A DNA stretch of 64,000 bases from contig JAYJMM010000106.1 of NCBI GenBank assembly GCA_037349105.1, positions 124,001-188,000 of the forward strand, in the 5' to 3' direction. Source of the DNA: Limnomonas spitsbergensis. Taxonomy: Eukaryota; Chlorophyta; Chlorophyceae; Chlamydomonadales. The position numbers were made by a program, and so were the translations under genes. Shown here one piece after another: positions 1-10,132 of this stretch. The first letter of the stretch is position 1. The number at the start of each line of letters is the position of its first letter. A model generated the notes under the pieces. That model did no database searches. It was not told the origin of the DNA and worked only from the letters and a program-made list of their open reading frames with translations.

Positions 1-1043
1 TCTCTGGACCCTGTCAACCCTGCCCTGTCGCTCCCTGCCCTGGTTATGGCCTACCGGCTTACAGAGGATTCGAGGGCCTGGACTCAAGACTCCTCCTGCC
101 CTGCCCTGCTCAACCTTGTGATGCCCTACCCGCTTACAGGGGACTCGAGGGCCTGGACTCAAGACCCTGCCTACCTTACCCTGCTCTACCCTTTGATCTC
201 CTGTCCTGCCAATAGGGGCTTGGAGGACACAAAGGCAAGATCTGCTCCCTGATATCAGACGTGAAATCCATTTCAGATAATTAAATAAATATATCAATAA
301 TACGCCATGCAGTGATGACTGAGGAAACCGCATGTTCGGCTGTAGCTCTGGGTAGGCGACCATGGGCCATCCCCGATTCAGAAATCCAGCATGAAGTGTT
401 GTTGTCCTGCTGATTCCTGCCTGACCACTCCTGCAGCTTTAAGACACTTTCACCATGCTGTAAGTGGCACTGCTGTTCGAACACTCATGCTGCCCCCTGC
501 TTGACAATCCCAGCGGCGCACGGGTACAGCAGCATGCATGTTATATTGCAATGTACATTACATGTTATATTGCAGTTTTTGGCTTAAACCGCCTGCCAGA
601 TTCAGTCTATGCCAGGAGGCAGAAAGCCACCCTGCCCCCTTCCCCGTTAGCCACCTGCTTGTGCCGCTTCCACTCGCGCTTCCATACAGCAACAACAGTC
701 ATGACGTAACCCTGCCCTGGTGCACCCCGTTTGACCATTCCAGCTGCCCTGGTGCACCCCGTTTGACCATTCCAGCTGCAGGACTCTAACCCCATGCAGC
801 ATCATTCCGAGGTCCAGATCTCATCCTCCTGCGATCCCTGCTTCACATTTGTGACGCGCGGTAATCTTGCTTTGCCAAACTCTGACCATTTCACGATTCC
901 AGCTTTCAAAACAATTACTTTATGGAAGGAGCAGCACTCAAAACGCTTGGGATACTCCCCGGACGTCTTACACTGCAAACCCAGCCTTTCATACGTTTGA
1001 CACACATGAACCCTGCCCTGCTGCCCCCTGCATGACCCTCCAG
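1..1043 (+). repeat. Degenerate repeats of exon-start sequence in last intron of the left gene
   Basis: Two copies of a unit containing CCTACCGGCTTACAG/CCTACCCGCTTACAG plus GGCCTGGACTCAAGAC lie at about 47-110 and 123-175. Further on, several degenerate copies of TGACC-n-CCAGCT-n-AAGACTCTAAC-n-ATG lead up to the exon at 1044. A 26-bp direct repeat (CTGGTGCACCCCGTTTGACC core) is at about 717-775. Confidence 0.55.
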
Positions 1044-1148
1044 CTCCAAGACTCTAACACAATGAAGCAGCACCTGGAGCGCCAGAACATCCTCCTGCGC
1101 TCGCGGCTGGAGGCCATCCGGGAATGCAGCAACGCCGCCACTCCATGA
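1044..1148 (+). CDS. 3'-terminal exon of a gene entering from the left, coiled-coil tail (partial)
   Basis: After a CCTCCAG acceptor the frame reads LQDSNTMKQHLERQNILLRS then RLEAIRECSNAATP and stops at 1146-1148. The Leu spacing and charged residues suggest a short coiled coil. Codons look algal (CTG, GAG, CGC). Degenerate copies of this exon start lie upstream at about 419-455, 737-755, 766-800 and 883-935, the same ladder pattern seen at GCP2 exon edges, which supports a real acceptor here. The rest of the gene is outside the window and the product cannot be named. Confidence 0.5.
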   Translation, partial: LQDSNTMKQHLERQNILLRSRLEAIRECSNAATP

Positions 1149-3035
1149 CAACTAAGGGGACACCCACAGGCGTCCCAGGGCATGCAAGAGCAGCCCCTGC
1201 CAAACGGGCCGCCGCAGATCCAGCGGATCCAACAGGGTGGCCTTGCGCAATCATCAACAGCCATGATTACATGATAAAGACGGCTGCAAATTAACCGCTG
1301 CGTGCATTCTCGACACTTGCGGATGTTACCAGAATGCATGCCGGCAGTGAGTTCTCACCACGCACGCACCCGCTGCACCCTGTGGGCCACTCGGTCCATT
1401 GCGACCGAGCGTGCAGCCGATTAACGGGATTATGGACAGGCGCTTCACAATGAAAAGAAATTGATTCCCAGCCCCACACCCGATGACTCTGAATCTTGCA
1501 TGAGCAAAACGGATGTGGCCCAGGCCTCGAGCGGTGCTGTTCCCTTGACCTGCACGCCCTTAAAGAGGCGCAGTTTTCATTATCCTCTCTTTTGCCGTTA
1601 TCCAGCACTGCAGTGTGCAGAATGCACGGGTGGTGATTGCGACTATTGGGAGGTGACCTTTTCCTCCTAGTGGGTGCAGCCTGGAGTCCTTTCACTGTGG
1701 ATTCAGTCTGAAAACGTGTCATGGTGCATACACCAACAATAGTGCCAATTCGCATATGATTACGAGTTTTCTTTGTATAAGTGAGGGTTTTATTGAGGGT
1801 TCGACAGGTTTGATCCCCCTTTTGACAGCTATGCACGGACACTCGCCCCTCAAGACGCACCAGTGGACCCCTTCCTCCCTCCCTCCGCTTATTACTGCCT
1901 AACTCAATATTCACACTGGTGCTTTGCTTACCAGGCCATCAGAGCAACTGAGCAACTGCCCGTTTCGTTTTCTTGGTACGGATAAATTCAATTGTATTGC
2001 GGTGTTTTGCTGGTACAGGTCACAGCCTGTGAAAACAGTTTTTGCCTAGTTCCGGATACTGCGATAAAGATGTTGATGGTATACATAAGGGATTGAAGGG
2101 AGTCATCAGCTTCTGTGGATAGAGAAGCAGCACTAGGATGACTTTGTCATCAGGGCCTGGGTGGTGGGTTTTAAATGAGAGCTTATATATAGGCTTAAGG
2201 GCTGAGTGCTTCTTCAGGGTCGAGGCATGGCTGCTAGGTTGGCTAGCTACCTTTCATTTTCTCTGTCCTCTCTATCCTGATGGTAATTAGTTGGCCTGCC
2301 TCGTTAGGGCCTGTCGATGGCGCCCATGGATTTTCCTCCAGAATTTTCGTGTTGCCCTGTACTACCAGTGCTGGCCATGTGCGATTGCATGATCTCTGGC
2401 CTTGCGTCCACTTGCTGCGTTTCTTGTATCTCTTATAAACCTCTTTAGGGGCCCTCCCTAGTGAACAAATTGTTCGGGAATTCTAGAAGGGGGGCGTTCC
2501 CCCTTCTATTTGGGTAGAATATGTATAAGTGTTTATGTTTCAGTATGAAAAGAAAAAATGTCCTGGTGGCCCCCTGTCCTCGGCGGCAAAAATCTGTTAC
2601 CCCACGTCACGGCTTTCGGTGGTGATGGGTATACAATGCAGGGGGGATACCAGGGTGGCAAGGCCCGGCGGCTTTTTCTTACGCTTTCTTCTTACCAATT
2701 GGTTATCGGATTTAGGTGCTGTATGTCCTTTAGGGCACCGGATGGCATGACAAATCGGAAATCTGAAATGTTGAGCTTGTCAAGGTTTTTCTATAATCGT
2801 CACTGAATCAGTCACCCCTGTTGGAGAGTTGCTTGAAGCTGATGAGCGCTGGTGACTCCTGACCAATTCAGCCGGATTATGGTCTGTCGCCGAAAAGTAT
2901 GGGGCCTGGTATAGCAAGCATTGCTGCTTGGGGCACTGGTCGTAGGAAGGTCAAAATCGATCTTCTTAGAGTAGTGATGAAGAGTCGGATGGCTCTTGAT
3001 TTGAAACACTGGTCTAGACTGAAAATATGAGAACT
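1149..3035. other. Convergent spacer, no gene seen
   Basis: This lies between the 3' ends of the left gene and GCP2. No exon with convincing codon use or splice context was found. A frame near 2555-2800 (plus) reads protein-like for short stretches (GGDGYTMQGGYQGGKARRLF) but has no start, splice or family support. Confidence 0.4.
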
Positions 3036-3039
3036 GCCC

Positions 3040-3990
3040 GGTGCACCTCCCAGCTAAAACATAATATTCCATAAGCTCCCCTAAACCCGGACCCCTAGAT
3101 TGAGGCAAACACCCCCTAAACGATCAACCCAAACATTCCACAAGCTCTATGAACATTAAATTGCTACACGCTTCCCTAAACGCAACACCCTACAATTCCA
3201 AAAGCTCCCATTAACCTTGGACCCTAAATTTATACAAGCTACCATAAACATTCCAAAAGCTCCACCACAACCCTGGAGCCCAAATGTCCTCTGGTTCCCC
3301 TTAACCCTGAATCCACAAAGTCCCCTCAACTCGTAAACCTGCATTTCCACAAGCCCCACTAAAACCCCGAACTCCAACTTCTCACATGCCCTCAAACCCT
3401 GAACCTAAATTTAGACAAGCTCCCATGAGCCTAAATTAACAAAAGCTTCCACACGTGCTCAGCCCAAAATTTCCACATGCTCCCCTTAACCATGTGCCCT
3501 AAACTTCCACGAGCTCCCCTTAACCCTGAGCCCCTAATTTACGCAAGCTCCCATGAACCCGAAACCCTAAATTTCCACTTGCTCCTAGAAATGCTGTGCT
3601 CTAAATTTCCACCAGCTCCTTTAAACGCGCAACCTTCAATTTGAAATAGCTCCCCTGAACCCTCAACCCTAAGTTTCCACAAGCTCCCATAAAACCCTGC
3701 ACCCCACTCAATTGTCCACTAGCTCCCCATGATTGCCCAAATTTCCACAGGCTCCTAGAAACCTAGGCCCCAAACTTCCACAAGCTACCTAAACGCCGAA
3801 CCTTTAATTTCCTCTAGCTTCCCTACATCCTAAATTTCCACAAGCTCCCCTTAACTACGCCTTCAATATGGATCCCACAATTCCAAATCCGACCCTGAAC
3901 CCTCAAAATTCTAAATTTTATGTAGTTCCCATAAATCAGCAACCCTAACATTCTACTAGCTCCGCTTCCCCCTTAACCCATAATTTATAC
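3040..3990. repeat. Degenerate tandem repeat, about 30-45 bp unit
   Basis: Many diverged copies of CCCTAAATTTCCACAAGCTCC followed by CTTAACC. The unit contains the CCCTAAA telomere-type heptamer once per copy, so it looks like an old array seeded by, or drifting toward, telomere-like sequence. No coding potential was seen. Confidence 0.7.
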
Positions 3991-4013
3991 AAGTAAAGAT
4001 TAACCACCGACGA

Positions 4014-4203
4014 GGGCAGATCACTCGAATAAACCGTTGATATATAGAGTATATACAGGTCGAGCGGGCCTTGGCCGGCTGTCCGAGCGTTGGGCCCTGG
4101 AGTGGAGCCAGGTGCGTAGCACCGAGATGGCCTTGCTCATCTCGAGGTCAGGGCCAATGCCCGCGAGACCCGTGTATCGAAGGTTTATTCGAGTGATCTG
4201 CCC
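4014..4203. mobile_element. Foldback/MITE-like element with 22-bp terminal inverted repeats
   Basis: GGGCAGATCACTCGAATAAA plus CC at 4014-4035 is the exact reverse complement of 4182-4203. The 190-bp interval has no transposase. No clear target-site duplication was found. Confidence 0.6.
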
Positions 4204-4744
4204 GCTTATCCCACAGGAGGCGACGCAGGCTGCATGTGAGCGATGCGATGGTTACGGCTCATGAACCGAGGTCACGGTTTTAGTTTGAGATGTTTTTCGT
4301 TTCGAAGGATTTCATCCCGGTCTCACTAGGCCTTCTCTCTGATGGCGTTTATCTTTTTCAGCTTTGCGAGCCTTGATCTTGGCGCGAACCAGCTGGGTGG
4401 GCGAGCTTGGGTGTGTGTCCCAGTCCCACTCAAGATCAAGGCGGCCCACGTCAATATTTCGTCACTACAGTGCCTCTAGCTTCGACCAGTGCAAATTTCG
4501 ACATCATTGGCTTTGTTAATTTGGCTAATTTAACCTAGAAACGTGCGGGGTTGATTATGGACGAAAGATCCATTTCTGGCCCATAGGTTGAGGAGAGAAG
4601 GTCATTGCCACGTTTTCGGCACTGCCCAACCTCTCTTGGATAATTTCGAATGCCGATCTTACATTTCCACTCTATAATTTAACCAAGAAACTCACGGGGG
4701 CATGGGTTATTTGGCTACGCGTCTTTGCCCATGATGTCATCTTT

Positions 4745-5095
4745 CGTCACTGCATGCCCCTGATTGTATTAAGGCATGTCTATGGTTTGATCAAGGCACT
4801 CCCATGATTTGGGCAAGGCAGGCCCAGGATCTTTCAAATCAGGGCCAGGATTTGATTAAGATATGCGCAAGATTTGGTTATGCCGGGCCCTTTGTTTACT
4901 ACTGCCTTGGATAGACAGGCCCCCTTTTCTATGTAGGGCATACCCGTGATTTACCAAGGCATACCCATGATTTAATAAAGGAATGCTCATGATTTGGTTG
5001 GACATGACCATGTTTTAATGATGGCTTGCTTGTCATTTGATTGAGCAGACTCATCATGATTCACTTCAGATTTAATTGAGGCATGCCCGTGATTT
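4745..5095. repeat. Degenerate tandem repeat around GGCATGCCCATGATTTG
   Basis: About a dozen diverged copies of a 25-35-bp unit with the core (A/G)CC(C/A)(A/G)(T/G)GATTTG(A/G)TT. No gene is visible. Confidence 0.55.
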
Positions 5096-5219
5096 TTGCT
5101 CTGAGGGTGCCTGCCTGACCTTGCTGATCGGTGGTATCAATGAGTACGTACTGCTGTCACCTGATTTCACTTGCCCCCACCGGCCAGGAGGGGAGGAGCA
5201 TGCGACTGTATTGCATGCC

Positions 5220-5435
5220 ACAGTTAACGGCAAGTGGTACTGGGGTGGCACGTTCCTACTCTGGAACCTTGAAGTGGTACGGGTTGGGATAGACCTTCTC
5301 TGAAAACACAAGGATCAAGTGTATCGAGGTGGGCTATTCCTATCTTGGAATCAGGCGTCGTTACTGGGGTAGTGGCAATTTCCTGCTCTGGAACATTGAA
5401 GTGCCTAATCTGAAATCTGCATGTGATACTGGGGT
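5220..5435. repeat. Three diverged copies of TACTGGGGTGGCA repeat
   Basis: TACTGGGGTGGCACGTTCC followed by a TGGAA-CTTGAAGTG stretch occurs near 5237, 5355 (TACTGGGGTAGTGGCA) and 5430. A related piece is at 8299. This looks like fragments of an interspersed repeat. Confidence 0.4.
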
Positions 5436-5449
5436 GGCATAGATCGAGC

Positions 5450-5870
5450 GTACTCAGCATAGGTCTGCGGTCGCCTACCGCGCCCGGCTTCGGGCGTGCT
5501 TCGTGGCGAGATGGCGCAGGCAAGGAGCCACAACAGCAAGAGAGAGTGTGTTTGCGTGCGCACAGACTTCAGGCTGCGGCTCAGCGCAATCAGCACGGTT
5601 GACACTAGGGGAAGGCGCAGCGGTCAGCAGCATGAGTCCCGCTGCTGCTAGCGATGCCGCTGGGCTACGTTGACTATGTTCAGGACACAACACATGCTAG
5701 CTTCTAAAGCCCCAGCGTGCAAGATCACCTTATGGGGATGGTCTGGCCCCCCATACGGTGCGGAAGACTTCCACGCTTTGTACCAAGGCAGGCTGGAGTG
5801 GGATGCTCTGACTTTGTGAAGGATGTGGTAGCTTTGGCTCAGTGTCAGTCGTTTCAGAGGCCGGTTTATT
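5450..5870. repeat. Interspersed repeat shared with 47820-48310
   Basis: AGGCTGCGGCTCAGCGCAAT and CTGCTAGCGATGCCGCTGGG near 5572-5665 match AAGGCTGCGGCTTGGCGCAA and CTGCCAGCGATGCTGGGCTA near 48145-48235 in the same order, followed in both by a GTTTCAGAG block. The two are diverged copies of one element; no open frame is conserved. Confidence 0.5.
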
Positions 5871-5938
5871 ATTCCTCGTATGTTCAGTGGTACTAAGTTG
5901 CCTGGCAGTCCACCCTGAGGTCTGCGGTTCGAATTTTG

Positions 5939-6165
5939 AGCGGGGACAACGTCTGGTCCTTCGTCTAATGCACCCCGCAGAATGTCGTGAGAGGGCTATC
6001 GTACCACCTAGATAGAGCTGATGTGATTCGAGCGGTTCATTTATCGTGTTCCAGGTGTAAGCGGGGAAAACGACTGGTGCTTCGTTAAATGCACCCCGCA
6101 GAATGGCGTGAGCGGGCTATCCTACCACCTGGATAGAGCTGTTGTGGGTCGAGCGGTTCTCACGC
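5939..6165. repeat. Direct duplication, about 121-bp unit, two copies
   Basis: AGCGGGGACAACG/AGCGGGGAAAACG, TGCACCCCGCAGAATG, and GATAGAGCTG-n-GAGCGGTTC recur in order with period about 121 bp. Confidence 0.65.
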
Positions 6166-7822
6166 CTCCTGCTTCGGCGGAGGAGTAGTCTTTCTTTCTT
6201 TCTCGTATGTTTCCCCGAGGGGCAAAATCAACTGGAAACACCTCATCCTCAAAAAGTATAGAGCTTGACGAGAGCTTTCCATATCTGGTCTTATACTGCG
6301 TTTTGGCCCAACGGTAACTCAGGTACAAAGAGCCAAACAATGAGGATTTCGTGGATTTCACAAAAAGCTTATATTGCAAATATCACCTCAACCCCGAGAA
6401 AACTGCATGATACGAAGATCTCATTGCATAGGGTAGGGCTAGGGGTTTCCAACTTCCGCCTCAGCATGGTCGACGGTCAACGCATGTCAAACTAGGACGG
6501 GGGGGAGGGTCCAAGCCTCTAAAAAGGTTTCCTTTTTTCTTGAAGCCGAGATACCCTCCCAAAAGTCCTTAGGTGCATCTCCCATACCCAACGGATGGGT
6601 TTTGGAGAATTAGGGGGTATGGGGGCCCTGTTTTTTTTCTGCCCCCCCCTCGCATTTCCCCCCTAGCTATTTTTGTGTCCCTTCACTTTGGTAACCCTTT
6701 CCTGGTTCTCCTGACAACCTGCCTGATATGTTTATTTCTTTCCTTTTCTGAGGGCTATGATCTGGACGGGCTGGGGATTCTTCGGACTTCCTTTCTTTTC
6801 GTGATTGATTGATGGTCTGTTCCTTCTCCTTTTTCGGCAGAGCCCAGACCGGCGGCCGAGGGCCAATGGGGCTCTGCCCCCGGAGTTACTCACGAAATAA
6901 GGTACCCCTTCAGAGTACCCCCTGAGAGTGCCCCTTCAGTTGGGTCCCGGCTCCTGGCTCCCAGAGTTGGCTCCCGGCTGTCCAAGGAAACTAGCGTGGG
7001 AAACTAGTGCGCTGCAGCATGTCGCTTTCATCCTACTTGTACATATATTGTTTTTACCCCAGTCAATGATTCGGAGCTGAAAGAGAAAGTATTGAGCTAC
7101 TGCTATGAGCTACAGAGGCAGAGGTTGCACAGGCAGAAGTTGCAGGCGCAGAAAGTTCATGCGCTACTGTGCATCGGAATCGCCTTGATTTATAAACGAC
7201 CCTCCTGTCAAATCTTCAAGCGGAAAGCTGGCAAAAACTGTCAATTGAAGAGTTCGGCTGATCGCGATAGGTCGTACGTGGCAAGATTCAAATCGTGACA
7301 CGTCAGCGTAAGGGCGTAAGGTGATCACTTAAAAGTAATGCAGCGCAGCGCAGCCGAGGCGCCAAAAATATGCATCGAGATTTAGGATCCCTGAGCTCCC
7401 TGTATAGAAAATTGACAAATGCTTATCCTCTGCCGGTTGTGCCTCTGTCCCGACAGTGGCTACCCAGGCAAAGCACTCACAGAGCATGATGCAAAGTTGC
7501 AAGGTGGTCATATGCCCATGCATGTTCCTGACGAACTGAGTTTTAAACATTGAAATCAAGCTATGCCTTTCATTGCGTGCATGATATGTTTTGTGTTGCT
7601 GTCATGCACATGGTGCGCGACTGCGCGGTGACTTCACTAATGAGGCCGCGCCATGACTTGCGCATAGCAAGCATTGACAGCAGTTGCTTTTGTCTCAAAT
7701 GGAGACTTGGCTCGATTCGTGACTTTTTACGGCCATCTCTTTGTTGGATTTAGAGGGTGTGACCACTGACCAGTGCATGTAGCCATGCAAATAAAGAATG
7801 GAAGAGATTTCGGACTAGCAGG

Positions 7823-8054
7823 CAGTGATTTTTTTAGTGATATCCGCAATTAATCGTTGGGTACTGAAATATTCGGATTGAGCGCCGCAAGCGCGAAAAA
7901 TCTCGATTCCCAGCTGTTTTTGCTCGTATTCAATGTATTTCGGGATATTTTCGGTGATGAGGGAGTGCGTTGATGTCAAGACCAGTAATTGTTCGATACC
8001 GAATTTCGGTACAAGTCGTACCCGGTTTACCCGGTATTGACTAAAAAATCACTG
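7823..8054. mobile_element. Non-autonomous hAT-like MITE with perfect 8-bp TSD
   Basis: The 232-bp element starts CAGTGATTTTTTTAGT and ends ACTAAAAAATCACTG (terminal inverted repeats with one 1-bp indel). It is flanked by an exact 8-bp duplication, CTAGCAGG, at 7815-7822 and 8055-8062. The CA(G)-start and 8-bp target duplication are the hAT superfamily signature. No transposase frame is present, so it must be mobilised in trans. The perfect TSD indicates a recent insertion. Confidence 0.82.
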
Positions 8055-8271
8055 CTAGCAGGGAATGCCTTCACTTGGTATCTCCTAGCAAGATAATTTT
8101 TGGGGTGGATAATGCATCAAGCCCAACTACTAATCCGTCATGCAGACATTATTTCTTGAAGACGGCGCGCGTGACGCTCTGCTGTTTTACGTGCTGCGCA
8201 GCAGCACCTGTGATCACTTGTCTGTCTGTTCCTTTCCTGTCCCCTAGCCATAAGTTTATTTTCCTCTTTTC

Positions 8272-8825
8272 AGCATGGCCCAAAGGTGTAATGTCATTGA
8301 CTGGGGTGGCAAGTTTCTGCCACTGGTAATCTGGTATGTCCCTCTGCGCAGTTTGCTACAAATTGTTGTTGTGTTTAATTTTTCTTTCCATCGGGGCATG
8401 ACACTGCATGTACGGGTATGAGACTGGTGAAGGGGTGTCATGGGGATCAAGGAAGGAGGGGCCAGATGCAACGCTACAAATTTGGGGTCGAGAACTACAG
8501 CGAGGGAAAAACAATCCTTTCTCTTACGTTTGCCTACAGTTATGTTGGAGGACGGCGCCAGTCACATGCTTTACGTCATCGTGTTTCAGATTCCTTTCCA
8601 TGCATCATGCGAAACGTATTCCATGTGGAGACAGTGCCGCAACCCCATGGCACTCATTGATCCCATTTGCACTTTTCAGGTCTTGCAAAGTGGCTGGCCC
8701 AGAGCTGTTCGCCTTGCGTCGTTTCAGTTTTAAAACTACACGATGGTTGGGTGATCTGTCAATAGCCAGGTCACCAGTAGTCTGCACATGATGCGGGCTA
8801 ATAAGGTGTAACGTCATTGACACAT
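8272..8825 (-). repeat. Two family B termini, reverse orientation
   Basis: CAGCATGGCCCAAAGGTGTA then ATGTCATTGAC at 8272-8303, and AAGGTGTAACGTCATTGACA at 8803-8822. They may bound one decayed copy or two fragments; the intervening sequence has no conserved frame. Confidence 0.45.
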
Positions 8826-9330
8826 TGCGGGTCCATGGTGTTCCACATCAGAGTCTGCCGGAGAGGCCCGACCTGGGGATGGAATGCCTGATTTGAGGTT
8901 ACATCTCCATGACAGACAGTCGACACACATGCATTCCTTACATAGTTACATATGCAGGCCAACAGGCTAAAAACGCGCCATGCATGGCTGGGACGGCAGA
9001 GTTACAAGAGTTACAAAATGGTCCGAGTCACAAAAAATGTGTATTCGCTAAACAGGGGTCGAGTATGTTCTCACCAGGAGATATTCAAATGTATGAACTC
9101 AGAGCACTCATACATGGTTTTGTATAAGCCTAACACGCAAAGGACAGGGTAGGATCAAACAGTCACACCGGACCCCAAGATGGCCTGCAACTTCTCGTCT
9201 CCTACCTCTGACTTTATTTTCGTATCGCATGCAGATTCACGTCACCCCCATATATTTGGGATTGGCAGCCAACCCAGAGTGTACACTTGAAGGAAAACCC
9301 ATCATGAACCCTGGCCCTAAACTTGCAACC

Positions 9331-9492
9331 AGCGCTGTGCCGATTACGGTCCTTACGGTGGCTGAATTACGTAGCTGAGTTTCAGTCACCGTAATTTCCA
9401 GGCAAATCCGGGCAGATGCAGCTACTTTTATCAGCAAAGGACCGTAATCACCAGCAAGATTTTCTGAATAACGGCGCGATTGCAAAGCACTG
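9331..9492 (+). mobile_element. hAT-like MITE, second family, copy 1
   Basis: Starts CAGCGCTGTGCCGATTACGG and ends GATTGCAAAGCACTG, imperfect terminal inverted repeats. Flanking octamers CTTGCAAC and CATGCAAC match at 7 of 8 positions. The first ~100 bp are nearly identical to the reverse complement of the element at 26225-26370. Confidence 0.7.
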
Positions 9493-9495
9493 CAT

Positions 9496-10132
9496 GCAAC
9501 TTAAAACCCCCAGACCATGCCCATGCCTCCGCCCCAAGCAGGAGAGCTCGGTCCATCGGTGGCAGTTTCAACCAGCCCTTGTTGTGAAAGCATCCACCAG
9601 CCGCTCCAGCGCAGCAATCAGTGGACATCCGACCGAGCTGCTAGTGTCACAAACTGCTGCGGCCTGTCTGCCCGTACCCAGCGGGCAGCTCCAAACCACT
9701 CGACGAGGTGTTTCAGCCGGCCCAACTTTTAAGGCAGGCAGCCCTCAGATATGTTCCGTGCATGGTCGCAAGGTCTCACAATGTCACCAGTCAACAGCCC
9801 ACTATTTGGGCGGGCTGCGGACAGGGATCATCTGCCGCGCCTCATTCCCGCGTGCTCTGCCAACCGATCCCAGCTGCTCCAAAAGCAAAATTACAGCCGG
9901 CCCAGATATTAAGTCAGACAACACTCAGCTCTCCGTGCAGGGCTGGCAGGTGGACGATCTGCACCCTGCTGTGCAGTAAGACAGTGCTCATCGACATGCA
10001 GTCAGCAACTGCCCGCTCAGCTCTTGGTGCAGGGCTGCAACATGGACAGTCTGCAGCCTATTGTTGAGGCGGGCAGTGCACGCCTGTCAGCAGGTAGGGT
10101 TGCCTGCGAAAGAGGCTGACAGCGTTCGGCTG
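9496..10132 (-). other. GCP2 3' UTR and flank
   Basis: Region downstream of the GCP2 stop. It holds the TGTAA signal and two diverged copies of a CAGCCGGCCCA-n-TTAAG-n-AGGCAG/TCAGAC block (about 9714-9745 and 9895-9930). No separate gene was seen. Confidence 0.4.
9891..9895 (-). terminator. TGTAA poly(A) signal of GCP2
   Basis: TGTAA on the minus strand, 240 nt beyond the GCP2 stop codon. TGTAA is the usual polyadenylation signal in Volvocales nuclear genes, and the spacing suits a 3' UTR. It is a five-base match, so chance is possible. Confidence 0.5.

Noticed and set aside
2555..2810. Plus-strand frame with GGDGYTMQGGYQGGKARRLF as a gene
   Set aside because: No recognisable family, start context or splice structure; probably a decayed element or chance.
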